This document shows, one piece after another, positions 8,095-17,344 of a stretch of DNA of 64,000 nt. The position numbers and the translations under genes are program-made. The notes beneath the pieces are model-generated. The model saw nothing but the letters and a program-made list of their open reading frames with translations, did not search any database and was not told the origin of the DNA. This stretch comes from Terribacillus saccharophilus (GTDB lineage Bacteria; Bacillota; Bacilli; Bacillales; Amphibacillaceae), in the NCBI RefSeq assembly GCF_002272075.1, contig NZ_NPBJ01000027.1:1-64000 (forward strand). Reading direction: 5' to 3'. The stretch's first letter is position 1. Each line of letters opens with the position of its first letter.

Positions 8095-8748
8095 ATGAAA
8101 AAAGCGATAATATTGTTTGCGTTACTTCTTGCTTTTTCTGCTTTAACGCACCAAGTGCAAGCACAGCCTAAGAAGAATGTAATTGTGGAAACAGAGTACT
8201 ACGATGGCATTGAAGAGCTGAAATATCCGCAAGTAAAACATGCGGGAACACCTAAGCTTACGAGAATGATCAACAAGGACTTCAAGACGTATATCGAGAA
8301 AGCTGCATCAGTACGCAAGGAGAATATAGAGGCTGGCAAAAAATATAATTATGATCCTGATTATCAGACTGATTTTGAAGTCAAATATAATACGGATCGC
8401 AGGCTTAGTATCCTGATGAGCAGCTATATCTTTACCGGTGGGGCGCACGGCTCTACTGTGGTAGAATCCTACAATTACGACTTAAAAGAAAAGAAACGCG
8501 TCTATTTGACAGATATTCTGCAGACACCGAGTCAGCTGAAGAAAGTGCAGCACTACGTCTTTACCTATGCTAAGGCGAGACCAGAGATATTCTATCCTGA
8601 TCTGAAAAAAGAGGACATCCACCTAAATGAGAATACGGCGTTCTTTTTTACAGATGAAGGCATAGCGCTTGTATTCCAGCAATACGATATTGCACCATAT
8701 GTCTCCGGCAATCAAGTTATCAAAATACCTAAGAAAATATACAGCTAA
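8095..8748 (+). CDS. Secreted DUF4163/DUF3298 protein (PdaC/RsiV-like domain)
   Basis: 217 residues with a cleavable signal peptide (cut near HQVQA, residue 23). The mature part holds the DUF4163 segment (YDGIEELKYPQV to TGGAHG, about 30-125) and the DUF3298 segment (LTDILQTPSQLKK to PYVSG, about 145-205). The same pair forms the extracellular part of the anti-sigma factor RsiV, which binds lysozyme, and of the deacetylase PdaC. Here it is free, without a membrane or enzyme domain. It may recognise peptidoglycan or lysozyme, but that is inferred. Confidence 0.78.
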   Translation: MKKAIILFALLLAFSALTHQVQAQPKKNVIVETEYYDGIEELKYPQVKHAGTPKLTRMINKDFKTYIEKAASVRKENIEAGKKYNYDPDYQTDFEVKYNTDRRLSILMSSYIFTGGAHGSTVVESYNYDLKEKKRVYLTDILQTPSQLKKVQHYVFTYAKARPEIFYPDLKKEDIHLNENTAFFFTDEGIALVFQQYDIAPYVSGNQVIKIPKKIYS

Positions 8749-8754
8749 GAAAGA

Positions 8755-8787
8755 AGCCATGGAAGTATGCTGCATCCATGGCTTTTT
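8755..8787 (+). terminator. Rho-independent terminator
   Basis: Arms AGCCATGGA and TCCATGGCT with an 11-base loop and a run of five T, directly after the DUF3298 gene. Confidence 0.88.
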
Positions 8788-8831
8788 CGGGTATATCTAA
8801 TTAAATATAATAGAGAAATGGGGAGAAACAA

Positions 8832-9797
8832 ATGATGAAGTGGGGAATTCTAGGACCAGGCTCGATTGCACATCATTTTGCGGAAGCTTTGCAGAAAGAA
8901 GGAGAATCCATTCTGGCGGTTGGCGCAAGGAACAAAGAAAAGGGACAAGCATTTGCAGAGAAATTCGATATACCTAGGGTGTATGAAGGATTCCAGGGTG
9001 TGCTGGATGACTCTGAAGTAGATGTTGTATACATAGCGACGCCTCATGCATTTCATTATGAAACAATCATAGAAGCCTTAAAGCATGGAAAACATGTGCT
9101 AGCCGAGAAAGCGATTACAGTGAACTCCAAGCAACTGGATGAAATCACTGCATTGGCAGCAGAGAAGCAGCTGATTGTAGCAGAAGCAATGACAATTTAT
9201 CATATGCCGATTTATAAAGAACTACAGCAGTTGGTCGATGCTGGGAAAATCGGTGACATCCAGACATTAAGTGTGAACTTTAACAGCATCAAAGAAAATG
9301 ATCCGAAAAATCGTTTCTTTAATCCTGATTTGGCGGGTGGAGCACTCTTGGATATAGGCGTTTATGCTTTGGCGTTTGTTCGTATGTTTATTCAGGAAGA
9401 GCCTAGTGAAGTTATCAGCACCGTTACGAAGCATGAAACAGGTGTGGACCAGCAGGCAGGAATAATTCTGAAGAACAAGAAAGGCCAGCTTGCTACCATC
9501 ACATTATCCTTTATGGTGGAATCTCCAGAACGTGCTACAGTCATGGGTACAAAAGGATTCATTGATATGGAGAAGTTCTCCAGGGCCCAACATGCCACGG
9601 TTTGTTATGTAGAGCAAGGCAAAACAGAAACTATAGAAGCTGGAGAGACAGAGAAGGCATTGCAGTATGAAGTAAAAGCAATGAAGGAACTCATCGAAAA
9701 GGATGTTCCACATGTAACATTGCCCTATACAAAGGATGTTATGAAGATTATGGATCAGCTTCGGAAGCAGTGGGAAATAAGCTTTAGCTTTGAATAA
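8832..9797 (+). CDS. Gfo/Idh/MocA-family NAD(P)-dependent oxidoreductase
   Basis: 321 residues. The N-terminal Rossmann fold begins with WGILGPGSIAHHF (a GxGxxA-type dinucleotide loop), continues through VDVVYIATPHAFHYE, and has the family hallmark AEKAIT near residue 95 (EKP in most members). The C-terminal part has the alpha/beta domain with GGALLDIGVYAL, which carries conserved substrate-site Asp and Tyr. Such enzymes oxidise or reduce sugars, inositols or related dehydrogenase substrates; the substrate cannot be told. It is a single gene between two terminators. Confidence 0.85.
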   Translation: MMKWGILGPGSIAHHFAEALQKEGESILAVGARNKEKGQAFAEKFDIPRVYEGFQGVLDDSEVDVVYIATPHAFHYETIIEALKHGKHVLAEKAITVNSKQLDEITALAAEKQLIVAEAMTIYHMPIYKELQQLVDAGKIGDIQTLSVNFNSIKENDPKNRFFNPDLAGGALLDIGVYALAFVRMFIQEEPSEVISTVTKHETGVDQQAGIILKNKKGQLATITLSFMVESPERATVMGTKGFIDMEKFSRAQHATVCYVEQGKTETIEAGETEKALQYEVKAMKELIEKDVPHVTLPYTKDVMKIMDQLRKQWEISFSFE

Positions 9798-9800
9798 AAA

Positions 9801-9829
9801 AATGCTCCGGACACTACCGGAGCATTTTT
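9801..9829. terminator. Bidirectional terminator
   Basis: Arms AATGCTCCGG and CCGGAGCATT with A and T runs on either side, between the convergent oxidoreductase and opuCD genes. Confidence 0.88.
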
Positions 9830-9834
9830 GCTGT

Positions 9835-10491
9835 TTAACTCAATTTTCTGCTGTTTGCCGGAGAAAGCAATTTCTCAAACCAACCCATAACTAAGTCGGC
9901 CATTACAGCCATGAGTGCAGTCGGAATAGCGCCTGCTAATATGATGGCGCCCCCTTCTGCTGCATTCGTACCTCGGACGATGATGGAGCCTAACCCGCCA
10001 GCGCCGATGAATGTTCCGATTGTGGCGATACCAATCGCAATAACAAGCGCAGTACGCAGTCCAGCCATAATGACAGATAGGGAGAGAGGAAGTTCAACCA
10101 TACGCAAAATCTGGAATCTGGTCATTCCCATCGCATTTCCTGCTTCCTTCAATGTCTTATCTACTCCAAGTATTCCTGTATACGTATTTTTTATGATCGG
10201 GAGCAGTGAATAAAGGAATAACGCTAGGATGACTGTATTTGTCCCTAAACCCATCACCAGCATGAGAACAGCTAGCAATGCAAGTGCAGGCACTGTCTGG
10301 ATGACATTCACAAAGGAAATGACCCAAGGACTGAGCTTGCTGTAGCGGGCAATCAATATACCGACTGGGATGCCCACGATACCCGCAAACAATACACCGT
10401 ATGCAGACATAAGGAAGTGCCGATAGAACTCTGTCCAGATGTAAGCGCCGTTTTCGCTATAATATGTCATTAGTTCTTTTAATATATCCAT
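9835..10491 (-). CDS. opuCD: Osmoprotectant ABC permease, OpuCD type
   Basis: 218-residue inner-membrane permease of the glycine betaine/carnitine/choline importer family. It has five to six hydrophobic helices and the BPD permease EAA loop (KEAGNAMGMTRFQILRMVELPLSL, about residues 114-137). It is the last gene of tetR-opuCA-opuCB-opuCC-opuCD, with 15 bases to the preceding gene. OpuB and OpuC are close relatives; the name follows gene order and does not prove substrate range. Confidence 0.85.
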   Translation of the reverse strand: MDILKELMTYYSENGAYIWTEFYRHFLMSAYGVLFAGIVGIPVGILIARYSKLSPWVISFVNVIQTVPALALLAVLMLVMGLGTNTVILALFLYSLLPIIKNTYTGILGVDKTLKEAGNAMGMTRFQILRMVELPLSLSVIMAGLRTALVIAIGIATIGTFIGAGGLGSIIVRGTNAAEGGAIILAGAIPTALMAVMADLVMGWFEKLLSPANSRKLS

Positions 10492-10506
10492 CGTCTCTGC
10501 ACCTCC

Positions 10507-11424
10507 TTAATTGTCCTCAAAGTAGTTATGTTCCTCTAAATATTCTCTTGCTACTGTACTAGGTTCCTTTTTCTCGATATCTGCCTGGTAGTTCAGTTCA
10601 ACGATTGTTTCGTTATTGAATTTCCCTACCATCTTCTGCAAAATATCATCAATCTCTGGATGTTCCCGCAGTACTTCATTCGTTGCTACCGGAGAAGCGT
10701 CGTAAGGGGGGAAGAAATGTTTATCATCCTCCAATGTTGCCAGGTTGAATTGCTTCAATCGGGCATCTGTAGAGTAAGCCAATACGGCATCCATTTTTCC
10801 GCTGTTCAATGCGGAGTAGACGAGACCAATCTGCATCGGGTAGACTTTGTTGAATTCGAATCCATATCCTTTGACGAATTCGTCATAGCCAATCCCTTCA
10901 CGATTAATCCAGCTATTATCAACACCGAATTGATATTTGTCGGCTACAGATTTCAGATCGGAAACTTTCTCCAGCCCTTCTTCGTCAGCTACATCCTGAC
11001 GGACAGACAGAACATAGGTGTTGTCGAATCCGTAAGTGTCAAACCATTTCTGATCGAATTGCTCCTCGAATTCGCGCTGCACAATCGCCATCGCTTCATC
11101 AGGATCATTCACCAAATCCATGTGGAGGGCACCGCTAAGGTCAGTACCTGTATATCTTGCTGCAGATATATCTACATCACCATTGACCATTGCTTGATGC
11201 ATAACGATGGAGGATCCCAAGTTTCCGACGATTTCTGCATGCAGGTCGGTATAATGCTCGATCATATATTTCTGAATATAGCCTAAAGTCTGTGTTTCGG
11301 ATGTGGTCACTGTACCGATTTTTATCGTATCGGCGGAGCTGCCACCAAGGCCGGGAAGCGAACAGCCAGAGAGAAGAAAGGCCGTCATCATACCAACCAA
11401 GACCAGTTTGATTCGCTTTTTCAT
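10507..11424 (-). CDS. opuCC: Osmoprotectant-binding lipoprotein, OpuCC type
   Basis: 305-residue extracellular substrate-binding lipoprotein (lipobox LSGC, Cys21). The type II binding fold of the ProX/OpuAC-like QAT family is recognised from IKIGTVTTSETQTLGYIQKYMIE, GDVDISAARYTGTDL, AVLAYSTDARL and VATNEVLREHPEI. It delivers quaternary ammonium solutes such as betaine, carnitine or choline to OpuCB/OpuCD. Ligand choice between OpuB (choline) and OpuC (broad) cannot be settled by eye. Confidence 0.86.
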   Translation of the reverse strand: MKKRIKLVLVGMMTAFLLSGCSLPGLGGSSADTIKIGTVTTSETQTLGYIQKYMIEHYTDLHAEIVGNLGSSIVMHQAMVNGDVDISAARYTGTDLSGALHMDLVNDPDEAMAIVQREFEEQFDQKWFDTYGFDNTYVLSVRQDVADEEGLEKVSDLKSVADKYQFGVDNSWINREGIGYDEFVKGYGFEFNKVYPMQIGLVYSALNSGKMDAVLAYSTDARLKQFNLATLEDDKHFFPPYDASPVATNEVLREHPEIDDILQKMVGKFNNETIVELNYQADIEKKEPSTVAREYLEEHNYFEDN

Positions 11425-11442
11425 ACCTGTTGTCGCCCCTTT

Positions 11443-12096
11443 CTATGCTGTTTCATAATGAGTGCTCTTTGTAGTAGGAGTAAGCTTCTTCTCAACCTTG
11501 CCCAGGATGAAATCAGCAAGCAGTGCTAGGACTGTAGAAGGAATTGCTCCTGCTAAAATCAATTCGGGTTGATAAAGATTTAACCCATCAAAAATGAAAT
11601 CACCAAGACCGCCAGCTCCTACGAATGATGCAAGTGTAGCCCAGCCGATCAGGTAGACGGTAGAAACACGGATTCCTGCCATGATGATGGGAATGGCAAG
11701 TGGCATTTCCACGCTGAAGATAAGCTGTGTACTTGTCATACCCATCCCACGGCCGGCCTCCAGTAGATTTTTATCGGTGTTTTTGATACCAATGTAAGTG
11801 TTACGCAGAATTGGAAGCATGGAATAGAAGAATAATGCAACGATTGCCGGTACCTTGCCAACGCCTAAGATAGGAATGAAGAATGCCAGGATGGCGAGGC
11901 TTGGGAAGGTTTGAATGATACTGACAATACGAATGACTGTATCTGCTGCCCGGTTGATCCGCGTCAGCAGGATGCCCACCGGTACAGCGACAAGGATACC
12001 GAGCAAAACAGCAATCAATGATATATATAAATGCTCCCACGTTTTCAGGGCAAGTGTACTGCCTTGTTCCTGGAAGAATTGAATCAATGTATCCAT
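11443..12096 (-). CDS. opuCB: Osmoprotectant ABC permease, OpuCB type
   Basis: 217-residue permease paralogous to opuCD, with about five to six helices and the EAA-type loop [24 protein letters not shown] (about 116-139). It forms the membrane channel together with OpuCD. The start ATG is preceded by AAGGAGGTCC, 18 bases after the ATPase gene ends. Confidence 0.86.
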   Translation of the reverse strand: MDTLIQFFQEQGSTLALKTWEHLYISLIAVLLGILVAVPVGILLTRINRAADTVIRIVSIIQTFPSLAILAFFIPILGVGKVPAIVALFFYSMLPILRNTYIGIKNTDKNLLEAGRGMGMTSTQLIFSVEMPLAIPIIMAGIRVSTVYLIGWATLASFVGAGGLGDFIFDGLNLYQPELILAGAIPSTVLALLADFILGKVEKKLTPTTKSTHYETA

Positions 12097-12114
12097 GTGA
12101 TTTGGACCTCCTTC

Positions 12115-13245
12115 TTAATTGTCATCCTCATCGCCCCAAATAGAATCATAGACAAGGTCTGCGAGTGTTGCTCTTGTAACGATACCTCTGAGTCTGTTTT
12201 GATCGTCTACGACAGGTACATATTTAGTATGTCTTCGCAGCATTTTCTGGATAGTATCACGTATGAGGCTGTCTTCTTTCACCTTGTAAAGCTCTGTTTC
12301 ATAGATTTCACCGACGAGTGTTGATTTCTTACGATTCTCTTCTATATCCTCTACGTCGATGTATCCTTCAAGTGTTTGATCGTCTCCGATAACAAGCAAG
12401 GAATCCACTCGTTTTTCCTTCATGCGCTGAATCGCTGTCGATAATGTCTCTTCTTTATGAACTGTAGCAGGTATCTTGTTCATGATCTGACCAACTGTCG
12501 TAACATCTGGTTTTGTCTGGATAAGGCGTTCTTTTCCGATGAAGGATTCTACGAATTCGTTAGCTGGATTGCGCAGGATCTCATCTGGTGTATCTACTTG
12601 AACGATTTCTCCATCCTTCATGATGACAATACGGTCTGCGAGTTTGATAGCTTCGTCCATGTCGTGGGTAACGAAAACGATTGTCTTACCTAATCTTCTT
12701 TGAAGATCCTTGAACTCTTCTTGTAAGCCATCTCTCGTAATAGGGTCTAATGCACCGAAGGGTTCATCCATCAGAATGAGAGGAGGATTGGAAGCCAAAG
12801 CTCGTAGTACACCGATCCGCTGCTGCTGACCGCCACTTAGCTCCTGCGGATAACGATCAAGATATTCCTCAGGAAGATTGACCAATTTAATCAATTCTAC
12901 AGCTCGCTCACGCCGCTTTTCCTTGGACCATTGCAACAGCTTCGGGACGAGCGTTATATTCTCACTGATCGTCATATGCGGGAAAAGACCGATTTGCTGA
13001 ATGACATAGCCGATTTCTCTGCGCATCTGAACACGGTTCTGCTTCATGATATCCTTGCCATCGATCAAAATTCTTCCTTCTGTTGGTTCGATGAGACGGT
13101 TGACCATTTTCATACTTGTTGTTTTACCGCAGCCACTCGGACCGATAAAGCAGATGAATTCGCCTTTCTCGATCTGCAAGTTTAGGTTGTTCACAGCCTT
13201 CTTGCTGCCACTGTAGATTTTCGTTACATTCTCGAACGTCAGCAC
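12115..13245 (-). CDS. opuCA: Osmoprotectant ABC transporter ATPase with CBS pair, OpuCA type
   Basis: 376-residue ATP-binding subunit. Walker A is GPSGCGKTT, the signature is LSGGQQQR and Walker B is LILMDEP. Two tandem CBS domains fill the last 120 residues (TVHKEETLSTAIQRMKEKRVDSLLV, then LIRDTIQKMLRRHTKYVPVVDD), as in OpuCA, where they sense ionic strength or c-di-AMP. The start chosen is the GTG at 13245: AGGAGG lies eight bases upstream and the protein then begins at the family N-terminus (LTFENVTKIY). A longer in-frame extension would run over the preceding gene. Confidence 0.88.
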   Translation of the reverse strand: MLTFENVTKIYSGSKKAVNNLNLQIEKGEFICFIGPSGCGKTTSMKMVNRLIEPTEGRILIDGKDIMKQNRVQMRREIGYVIQQIGLFPHMTISENITLVPKLLQWSKEKRRERAVELIKLVNLPEEYLDRYPQELSGGQQQRIGVLRALASNPPLILMDEPFGALDPITRDGLQEEFKDLQRRLGKTIVFVTHDMDEAIKLADRIVIMKDGEIVQVDTPDEILRNPANEFVESFIGKERLIQTKPDVTTVGQIMNKIPATVHKEETLSTAIQRMKEKRVDSLLVIGDDQTLEGYIDVEDIEENRKKSTLVGEIYETELYKVKEDSLIRDTIQKMLRRHTKYVPVVDDQNRLRGIVTRATLADLVYDSIWGDEDDN

Positions 13246-13261
13246 AAAAATAACCTCCTGT

Positions 13262-13945
13262 TTAAGGTGCAAATTTATTGTCTGTGAAATCAAATGATGT
13301 TTCATTACGGACAATTTCCGTAATATATCGCATCGTTTTTTGCATCGCAATTTCAGGATCATAAGTCCTGCGATGGTTCAGCACATTGTTGAACATCCCT
13401 TGCCAGATGAGGATAGTCAATTCGTTGATCGCATCTACATTCCTCTCGCTGATTTCACCAGCTTCTAATGCCAGCTCTAATGCAGAACGGCCGCGCTTGG
13501 ACATATTGCGTTCCAGTAATGTCGGTTGAAGCTCCTCTGGGATGTTAAACAAATCCCTTGGAAACTTCGCATAATACCGCTCCAGCATATTTTCCGGGCT
13601 GTCACCAAGATCCATGATGAAAATAGCATGGAATAGCTTCGGGTGACGGAAGGAATACGTGCAAAAGCATTCCCAAGCCAGCAAATACTTTTCCAAAGGC
13701 TTATCGGAACGGTTCATATAGACGACGACTTCGTCGGTATAATCCTTAAGGAATGTCATGGATGCAAAGAAAACGAGGTGAGATAAATCAGAAAAGTAAT
13801 TGTATATCGTGGCACTGTTGTAGCCCGCACGATCCGCTACTTTACGGATCGTAACTTTCTCTAATCCCTCTTCGCGAATAATATCCGCTGTCGCTTCCAC
13901 GAAATATTTCCACATGCGGCTTTTTTGGATTTCCTTTTTGTTCAT
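13262..13945 (-). CDS. TetR-family regulator of the opuC operon
   Basis: 227 residues with an N-terminal TetR helix-turn-helix (KVTIRKVADRAGYNSATIYNYFSDLSHL, about 30-57) and an all-helical ligand-binding C-terminal region. It is the first gene of the opuC operon, 16 bases ahead of opuCA. Opu systems in B. subtilis are controlled by MarR-type GbsR/OpcR, so a TetR-type leader is different. Palindromes of the form TAATCNNGATTA in the divergent promoter region are the probable operators. The ligand is unknown. Confidence 0.85.
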   Translation of the reverse strand: MNKKEIQKSRMWKYFVEATADIIREEGLEKVTIRKVADRAGYNSATIYNYFSDLSHLVFFASMTFLKDYTDEVVVYMNRSDKPLEKYLLAWECFCTYSFRHPKLFHAIFIMDLGDSPENMLERYYAKFPRDLFNIPEELQPTLLERNMSKRGRSALELALEAGEISERNVDAINELTILIWQGMFNNVLNHRRTYDPEIAMQKTMRYITEIVRNETSFDFTDNKFAP

Positions 13946-13994
13946 AGTGCTTTTTTTCTCCTTTACATACGCGTTCGTGCTCGCCTCCCCATGG

Positions 13995-14075
13995 TTGTTA
14001 AGTCGTAATCGCGTATGTTATTATAATCTCGATTAAAAAGTAATCATGATTATAAAGTATAGCATAGAAGCTTAA
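13995..14075. promoter_or_regulatory. Divergent promoter region with repeated TAATCNNGATTA palindromes
   Basis: Two 12-bp palindromes, TAATCTCGATTA at 14023-14034 and TAATCATGATTA at 14041-14052, sit 18 bp apart on the same face, and a half-site TAATCGCGTA lies near 14006. On the minus strand TTGTTA and TATAAT (18-bp spacer) make a promoter for tetR-opuC whose -10 touches the second palindrome. The same stretch must hold the promoter of the divergent hydrolase. TetR autoregulation and co-control of the hydrolase are inferred. Confidence 0.72.
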
Positions 14076-14107
14076 CAATGCAAAATTGCCTAGGAGGGAA
14101 GATAGAT

Positions 14108-16156
14108 ATGGTATTTAACGTCCGCGATAATCAGCTGCAAATTAAAACGACTTATCCGCACAAGGTAAAAGAAATACCCCATATATGGATTCCGATGCGA
14201 GATGGTGTGAGATTATCGGCGAGAATCTGGCTTCCTGAAGATGCAGAAGAAACACCAGTACCAGGTATATTGGAATATATCCCGTATCGAAAAGATGATT
14301 TTACTGCTTTGCGTGATAGCATTCGTCATCCTTACTTTGCAGGTCATGGATATGCCAGTGTACGTGTGGACATCCGCGGTAGCGGGGATTCAGAAGGTAT
14401 TCTTTATGATGAGTATTTGCCGCAAGAGCAGGATGATGCAGAAGATGTTCTGAAATGGATAGCTGAGCAGCCATGGTCAACGGGCAAAGTAGGTATGATC
14501 GGGAAATCATGGGGAGGATTCAATGGACTGCAGGTAGCTGCCAGAAGACCTCCAGAGCTGCAAGCAGTTATTACACTCTGTTCGACCGATGATCGCTATG
14601 CAGATGATGTCCATTATAAAGGCGGAGCACTGCTCGCATCGGACATGCTTTGGTGGGCATCAACAATGTTTGCGTATAATGCAAGACCTGCTGATCCCGA
14701 GATCGTAGGAGAAAAGTGGCGGGAGGACTGGATTCGCCGCATGGAAGAGACACCACCATTTGCACAAGAGTGGGTGCGGCATCAACGACGGGATGCTTAT
14801 TGGAAACATGGTTCCGTCAATGAGGACTATCAGGATATAGAAGTACCTGTATTTGCTGTAGGAGGCTGGGCAGACGGATATACGAATGCAATTCCTCGGC
14901 TTTTGGAAGGATTAAAAGCACCGAGAAAAGGACTGATCGGACCTTGGGCCCATGAATATCCAGAGGTAGCTATACCGGGCCCATCTATCGGATTTTTGCA
15001 AGAATGTCTGCGCTGGTGGGATCATTGGCTCAAAGGGAAAGATAACGGAATAATGGAAGAGCCGATACTGCGAGCCTGGATGCAGGATAGTGTACCGCCT
15101 CAGGTAGAATATGAAGAGAGACCAGGCAGATGGGTAGCAGAAACACAATGGCCCTCACCAGTTATCAAGCAGAAGGAACTGTACTTGTTCAATCAAGAAC
15201 TAGGCGAAGAGTCTAAAAGCGGTCTGCCTATAAATGTTTCAAGCATGCAGCAGCATGGACTTTATGCGGGAGTGTTTTGTCCATTTGGACAGCCAGGAGA
15301 TATGCCATCTGATCAACGCTTGGAAAATGGATTTGCTACTGTATTCACCAGTACACCTTTGGAAGAAAGAATGGAAATTCTCGGGGCTCCGAAGCTGCAA
15401 TTGGAAATAGCAAGTGACCAAGAAAAGGCGCTGTTGGCAGTTCGTCTAAATGATGTTGCTCCTGATGGAAGTGTTACACGTGTAACATGGGGGATGCTTA
15501 ATTTAACGCACCGGAATAGTCACGAATTCCCGGAAAAATTAACACCCGGGAAGAAGGTACAAGTAACTGTACAGCTGAATGATATTGCTCATGCAATTCC
15601 AGCCGGTCACCGCTGGCAAGTAGCCGTTGCACCGACATATTGGCCACATGCTTGGCCGTCGCCTAAAGAGGCAACCCTTACCATCTATCCAGGCAAAGAG
15701 ACGAAACTGCTGCTGCCAACGAGAGAGACACAATCTATCGATGATCAGCTGCCAGCATTCCAGCAGCCTGAAACAGCACCGGTGTTGAAAAAGGAAATAT
15801 TGCGACCGGAAAGCCGAAAACGACAAATACATTATGACATGGTGGAAAAAACATGGATTCTGGATGATTATTCAGATGAAGGTGCGCGTAAGCTTGCGGA
15901 TAACGGAATGGAATATGGCAGTACAAACCGCAACGTTTACACAATTAAAGAAGGAGATCCGCTTTCTGCTAGTGTCCAATGTGATTGGACAATGGATATA
16001 GGGCGCGATGATTGGCAGACGCATTTGGATTTGTCCTGCTATATGTGGTGTGATGAAGGTCACTTTTACCTTAAGCATAAACTTAAGGCCTTTGAAGGAG
16101 AGAAAGAAGTTTTTAAAAAGGAATGGAACGAAAAGATTCCTAGAGATTTTATGTAA
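14108..16156 (+). CDS. CocE/NonD-family (X-Pro dipeptidyl-peptidase-like) hydrolase
   Basis: 682 residues from the ATG nine bases after AGGAGG. The N-terminal alpha/beta-hydrolase domain (peptidase S15 type) has IPMRDGVRLSARIWLP, RGSGDSEG and the nucleophile elbow GKSWGG (Ser134). IGPWAHEYP near 275-285 supplies the likely catalytic His. The C-terminal half has the jelly-roll domain typical of CocE (ILGAPKLQLEIASDQEKALLAVRLNDV). Members cleave esters and amides, including cocaine-type and amino-acid esters. It is divergent from the TetR-OpuC operon and shares its operators, which suggests a substrate linked to imported quaternary-ammonium solutes; that is inference. Confidence 0.82.
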   Translation: MVFNVRDNQLQIKTTYPHKVKEIPHIWIPMRDGVRLSARIWLPEDAEETPVPGILEYIPYRKDDFTALRDSIRHPYFAGHGYASVRVDIRGSGDSEGILYDEYLPQEQDDAEDVLKWIAEQPWSTGKVGMIGKSWGGFNGLQVAARRPPELQAVITLCSTDDRYADDVHYKGGALLASDMLWWASTMFAYNARPADPEIVGEKWREDWIRRMEETPPFAQEWVRHQRRDAYWKHGSVNEDYQDIEVPVFAVGGWADGYTNAIPRLLEGLKAPRKGLIGPWAHEYPEVAIPGPSIGFLQECLRWWDHWLKGKDNGIMEEPILRAWMQDSVPPQVEYEERPGRWVAETQWPSPVIKQKELYLFNQELGEESKSGLPINVSSMQQHGLYAGVFCPFGQPGDMPSDQRLENGFATVFTSTPLEERMEILGAPKLQLEIASDQEKALLAVRLNDVAPDGSVTRVTWGMLNLTHRNSHEFPEKLTPGKKVQVTVQLNDIAHAIPAGHRWQVAVAPTYWPHAWPSPKEATLTIYPGKETKLLLPTRETQSIDDQLPAFQQPETAPVLKKEILRPESRKRQIHYDMVEKTWILDDYSDEGARKLADNGMEYGSTNRNVYTIKEGDPLSASVQCDWTMDIGRDDWQTHLDLSCYMWCDEGHFYLKHKLKAFEGEKEVFKKEWNEKIPRDFM

Positions 16157-16160
16157 GAGG

Positions 16161-16190
16161 AAAGCAGGCATCCTCAGGATGCCTGCTTTA
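16161..16190. terminator. Bidirectional terminator
   Basis: Arms AAAGCAGGCATCC and GGATGCCTGCTTT with a three-base loop. The last codons of the convergent DUF975 gene lie in it. Confidence 0.9.
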
Positions 16191-16824
16191 TTTTCAGTTC
16201 ATAGAAACTGGCCATGGTTGTCCGGAAGTATGGTTCCAGCCAAAACAGGCCGATAAATAAGGTTAGAATGGATAACAAAGCCCAGCCTATAAAGCTCAGC
16301 TGCAATAAAAATAACTCCATCTTGTATCCGTGCATTTTTTCTTTACTTTCCCGAATAGCTTCGAAAATAGAATAATGTGGATTCTCCCGCAAAATGTAAA
16401 GTGTCTGGGAATAACTTAAATATTTGATGATGCCAGGTACAATCAACAATAAGGTCCAAAAAGTCAGCAGGATAGTCAAAATCAGTCCTGTCAGCATGTA
16501 CCGCCAGAAACGCTTGAAAGGGGAAAAAATGAAGCCGAAGGAAGGTCGATTTCCTTGGACGAAGCTTTGAAATAGCCAAGTTGTTCCTACAAAAAGTGGC
16601 ATAAGCAACACATAATCTAAAAGAGTATCTCGTATAAAACTTAACGACTCTTCCTTAATGGTGATGTCTTCTCCCGCCACAGCAGAAAAGCCAAACCAAG
16701 AGTTTGTTATTATCTTTATGGTAAATGAAATGACCGAGAAGAGGAAGACAGCAAGTACACCTTTTCCCCAATTGCCGCTAAGACTGTCTAGAGCATCCTG
16801 TTTTAGAGTACGATTATCAATCAC
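16174..16824 (-). CDS. DUF975 family integral membrane protein
   Basis: 216 residues with about four to five hydrophobic helices. The N-terminus (IDNRTLKQDALDSLSGNWGKGVLAVFL) and the central segment (PGIIKYLSYSQTLYILRENP) are hallmarks of the DUF975 family of Gram-positive membrane proteins. No function is known. The stop codon overlaps the shared terminator with the hydrolase gene. It stands alone. Confidence 0.8.
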   Translation of the reverse strand: MIDNRTLKQDALDSLSGNWGKGVLAVFLFSVISFTIKIITNSWFGFSAVAGEDITIKEESLSFIRDTLLDYVLLMPLFVGTTWLFQSFVQGNRPSFGFIFSPFKRFWRYMLTGLILTILLTFWTLLLIVPGIIKYLSYSQTLYILRENPHYSIFEAIRESKEKMHGYKMELFLLQLSFIGWALLSILTLFIGLFWLEPYFRTTMASFYELKIKQAS

Positions 16825-16935
16825 ATGTTTGTCCCCCAGCGTTTTTTCTAATGTATATGTCTAGTGCCGTCTTGAGCATACCATACATTAATGGAAAAGT
16901 ATGGTTGTTATTTCGGGGAGCACATGTTAAAGTGT

Positions 16936-17002
16936 AACTATCTTGCAAAACAAAGTAGTGGGGTTCTTTTTTTGTCCAACTATCTTGTAAAACAATATAG
17001 TT
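16936..17002 (+). promoter_or_regulatory. Two PadR-type operator palindromes
   Basis: Two similar imperfect palindromes lie 42 bp apart upstream of the padR gene: ACTATCTTG-CAAA-ACAAAGTAGT starting at 16937 and ACTATCTTGT-AAA-ACAATATAGT starting at 16979. PadR regulators usually bind such ACTAT...ATAGT-like sites to repress themselves. The second site ends next to the ribosome site, so binding would block transcription or its first steps. Confidence 0.65.
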
Positions 17003-17018
17003 GAGGAGGAAGTTGATT

Positions 17019-17342
17019 TTGTCATCCAGTCAATTATTAAAAGGCATCTTAGAGGGTTGTCTGCTTGCAATCATTGCTGAGCGTGAAACGTATGGCTATG
17101 AAATGGTGGAGAAGCTTGCTTCCTATGGTTTTACCATGGTAAGCGAGGGCAGTATCTATCCATTGCTGCTGCGTATGAAAAAAGAAGGCCTCGTTACGAC
17201 AACCAGTAAGACATTACCATCAGGCGGACCAAAGCGGAAGTATTATAAGTTAACCGCAGAAGGTCATGCAGAACTGGAAGATTTCAAAGGGAGATGGGCA
17301 GTCATCTCTACGAGCGTGGATAACATTTTGAAGGGGGATTAA
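17019..17342 (+). CDS. PadR-family transcriptional regulator
   Basis: 107 residues with the short PadR winged helix: LLKGILEGCLLAIIAERETYGYEM, then SEGSIYPLLLRMKKEGLV and the wing SGGPKRKYYKLTAEG. The start used is the TTG at 17019, nine bases after GAGGAGG; an in-frame TTG at 17001 would overlap that ribosome site. It lies three bases upstream of the membrane protein gene, a standard PadR/HAAS pairing. It probably represses its own operon through the upstream palindromes. Confidence 0.85.
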   Translation: MSSSQLLKGILEGCLLAIIAERETYGYEMVEKLASYGFTMVSEGSIYPLLLRMKKEGLVTTTSKTLPSGGPKRKYYKLTAEGHAELEDFKGRWAVISTSVDNILKGD

Positions 17343-17344
17343 TC

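Noticed and set aside
16926-17003. 26-codon frame before padR (starts ATGTTAAAGTG)
   Set aside because: It consists of the two operator repeats translated; the repeat structure explains it better.
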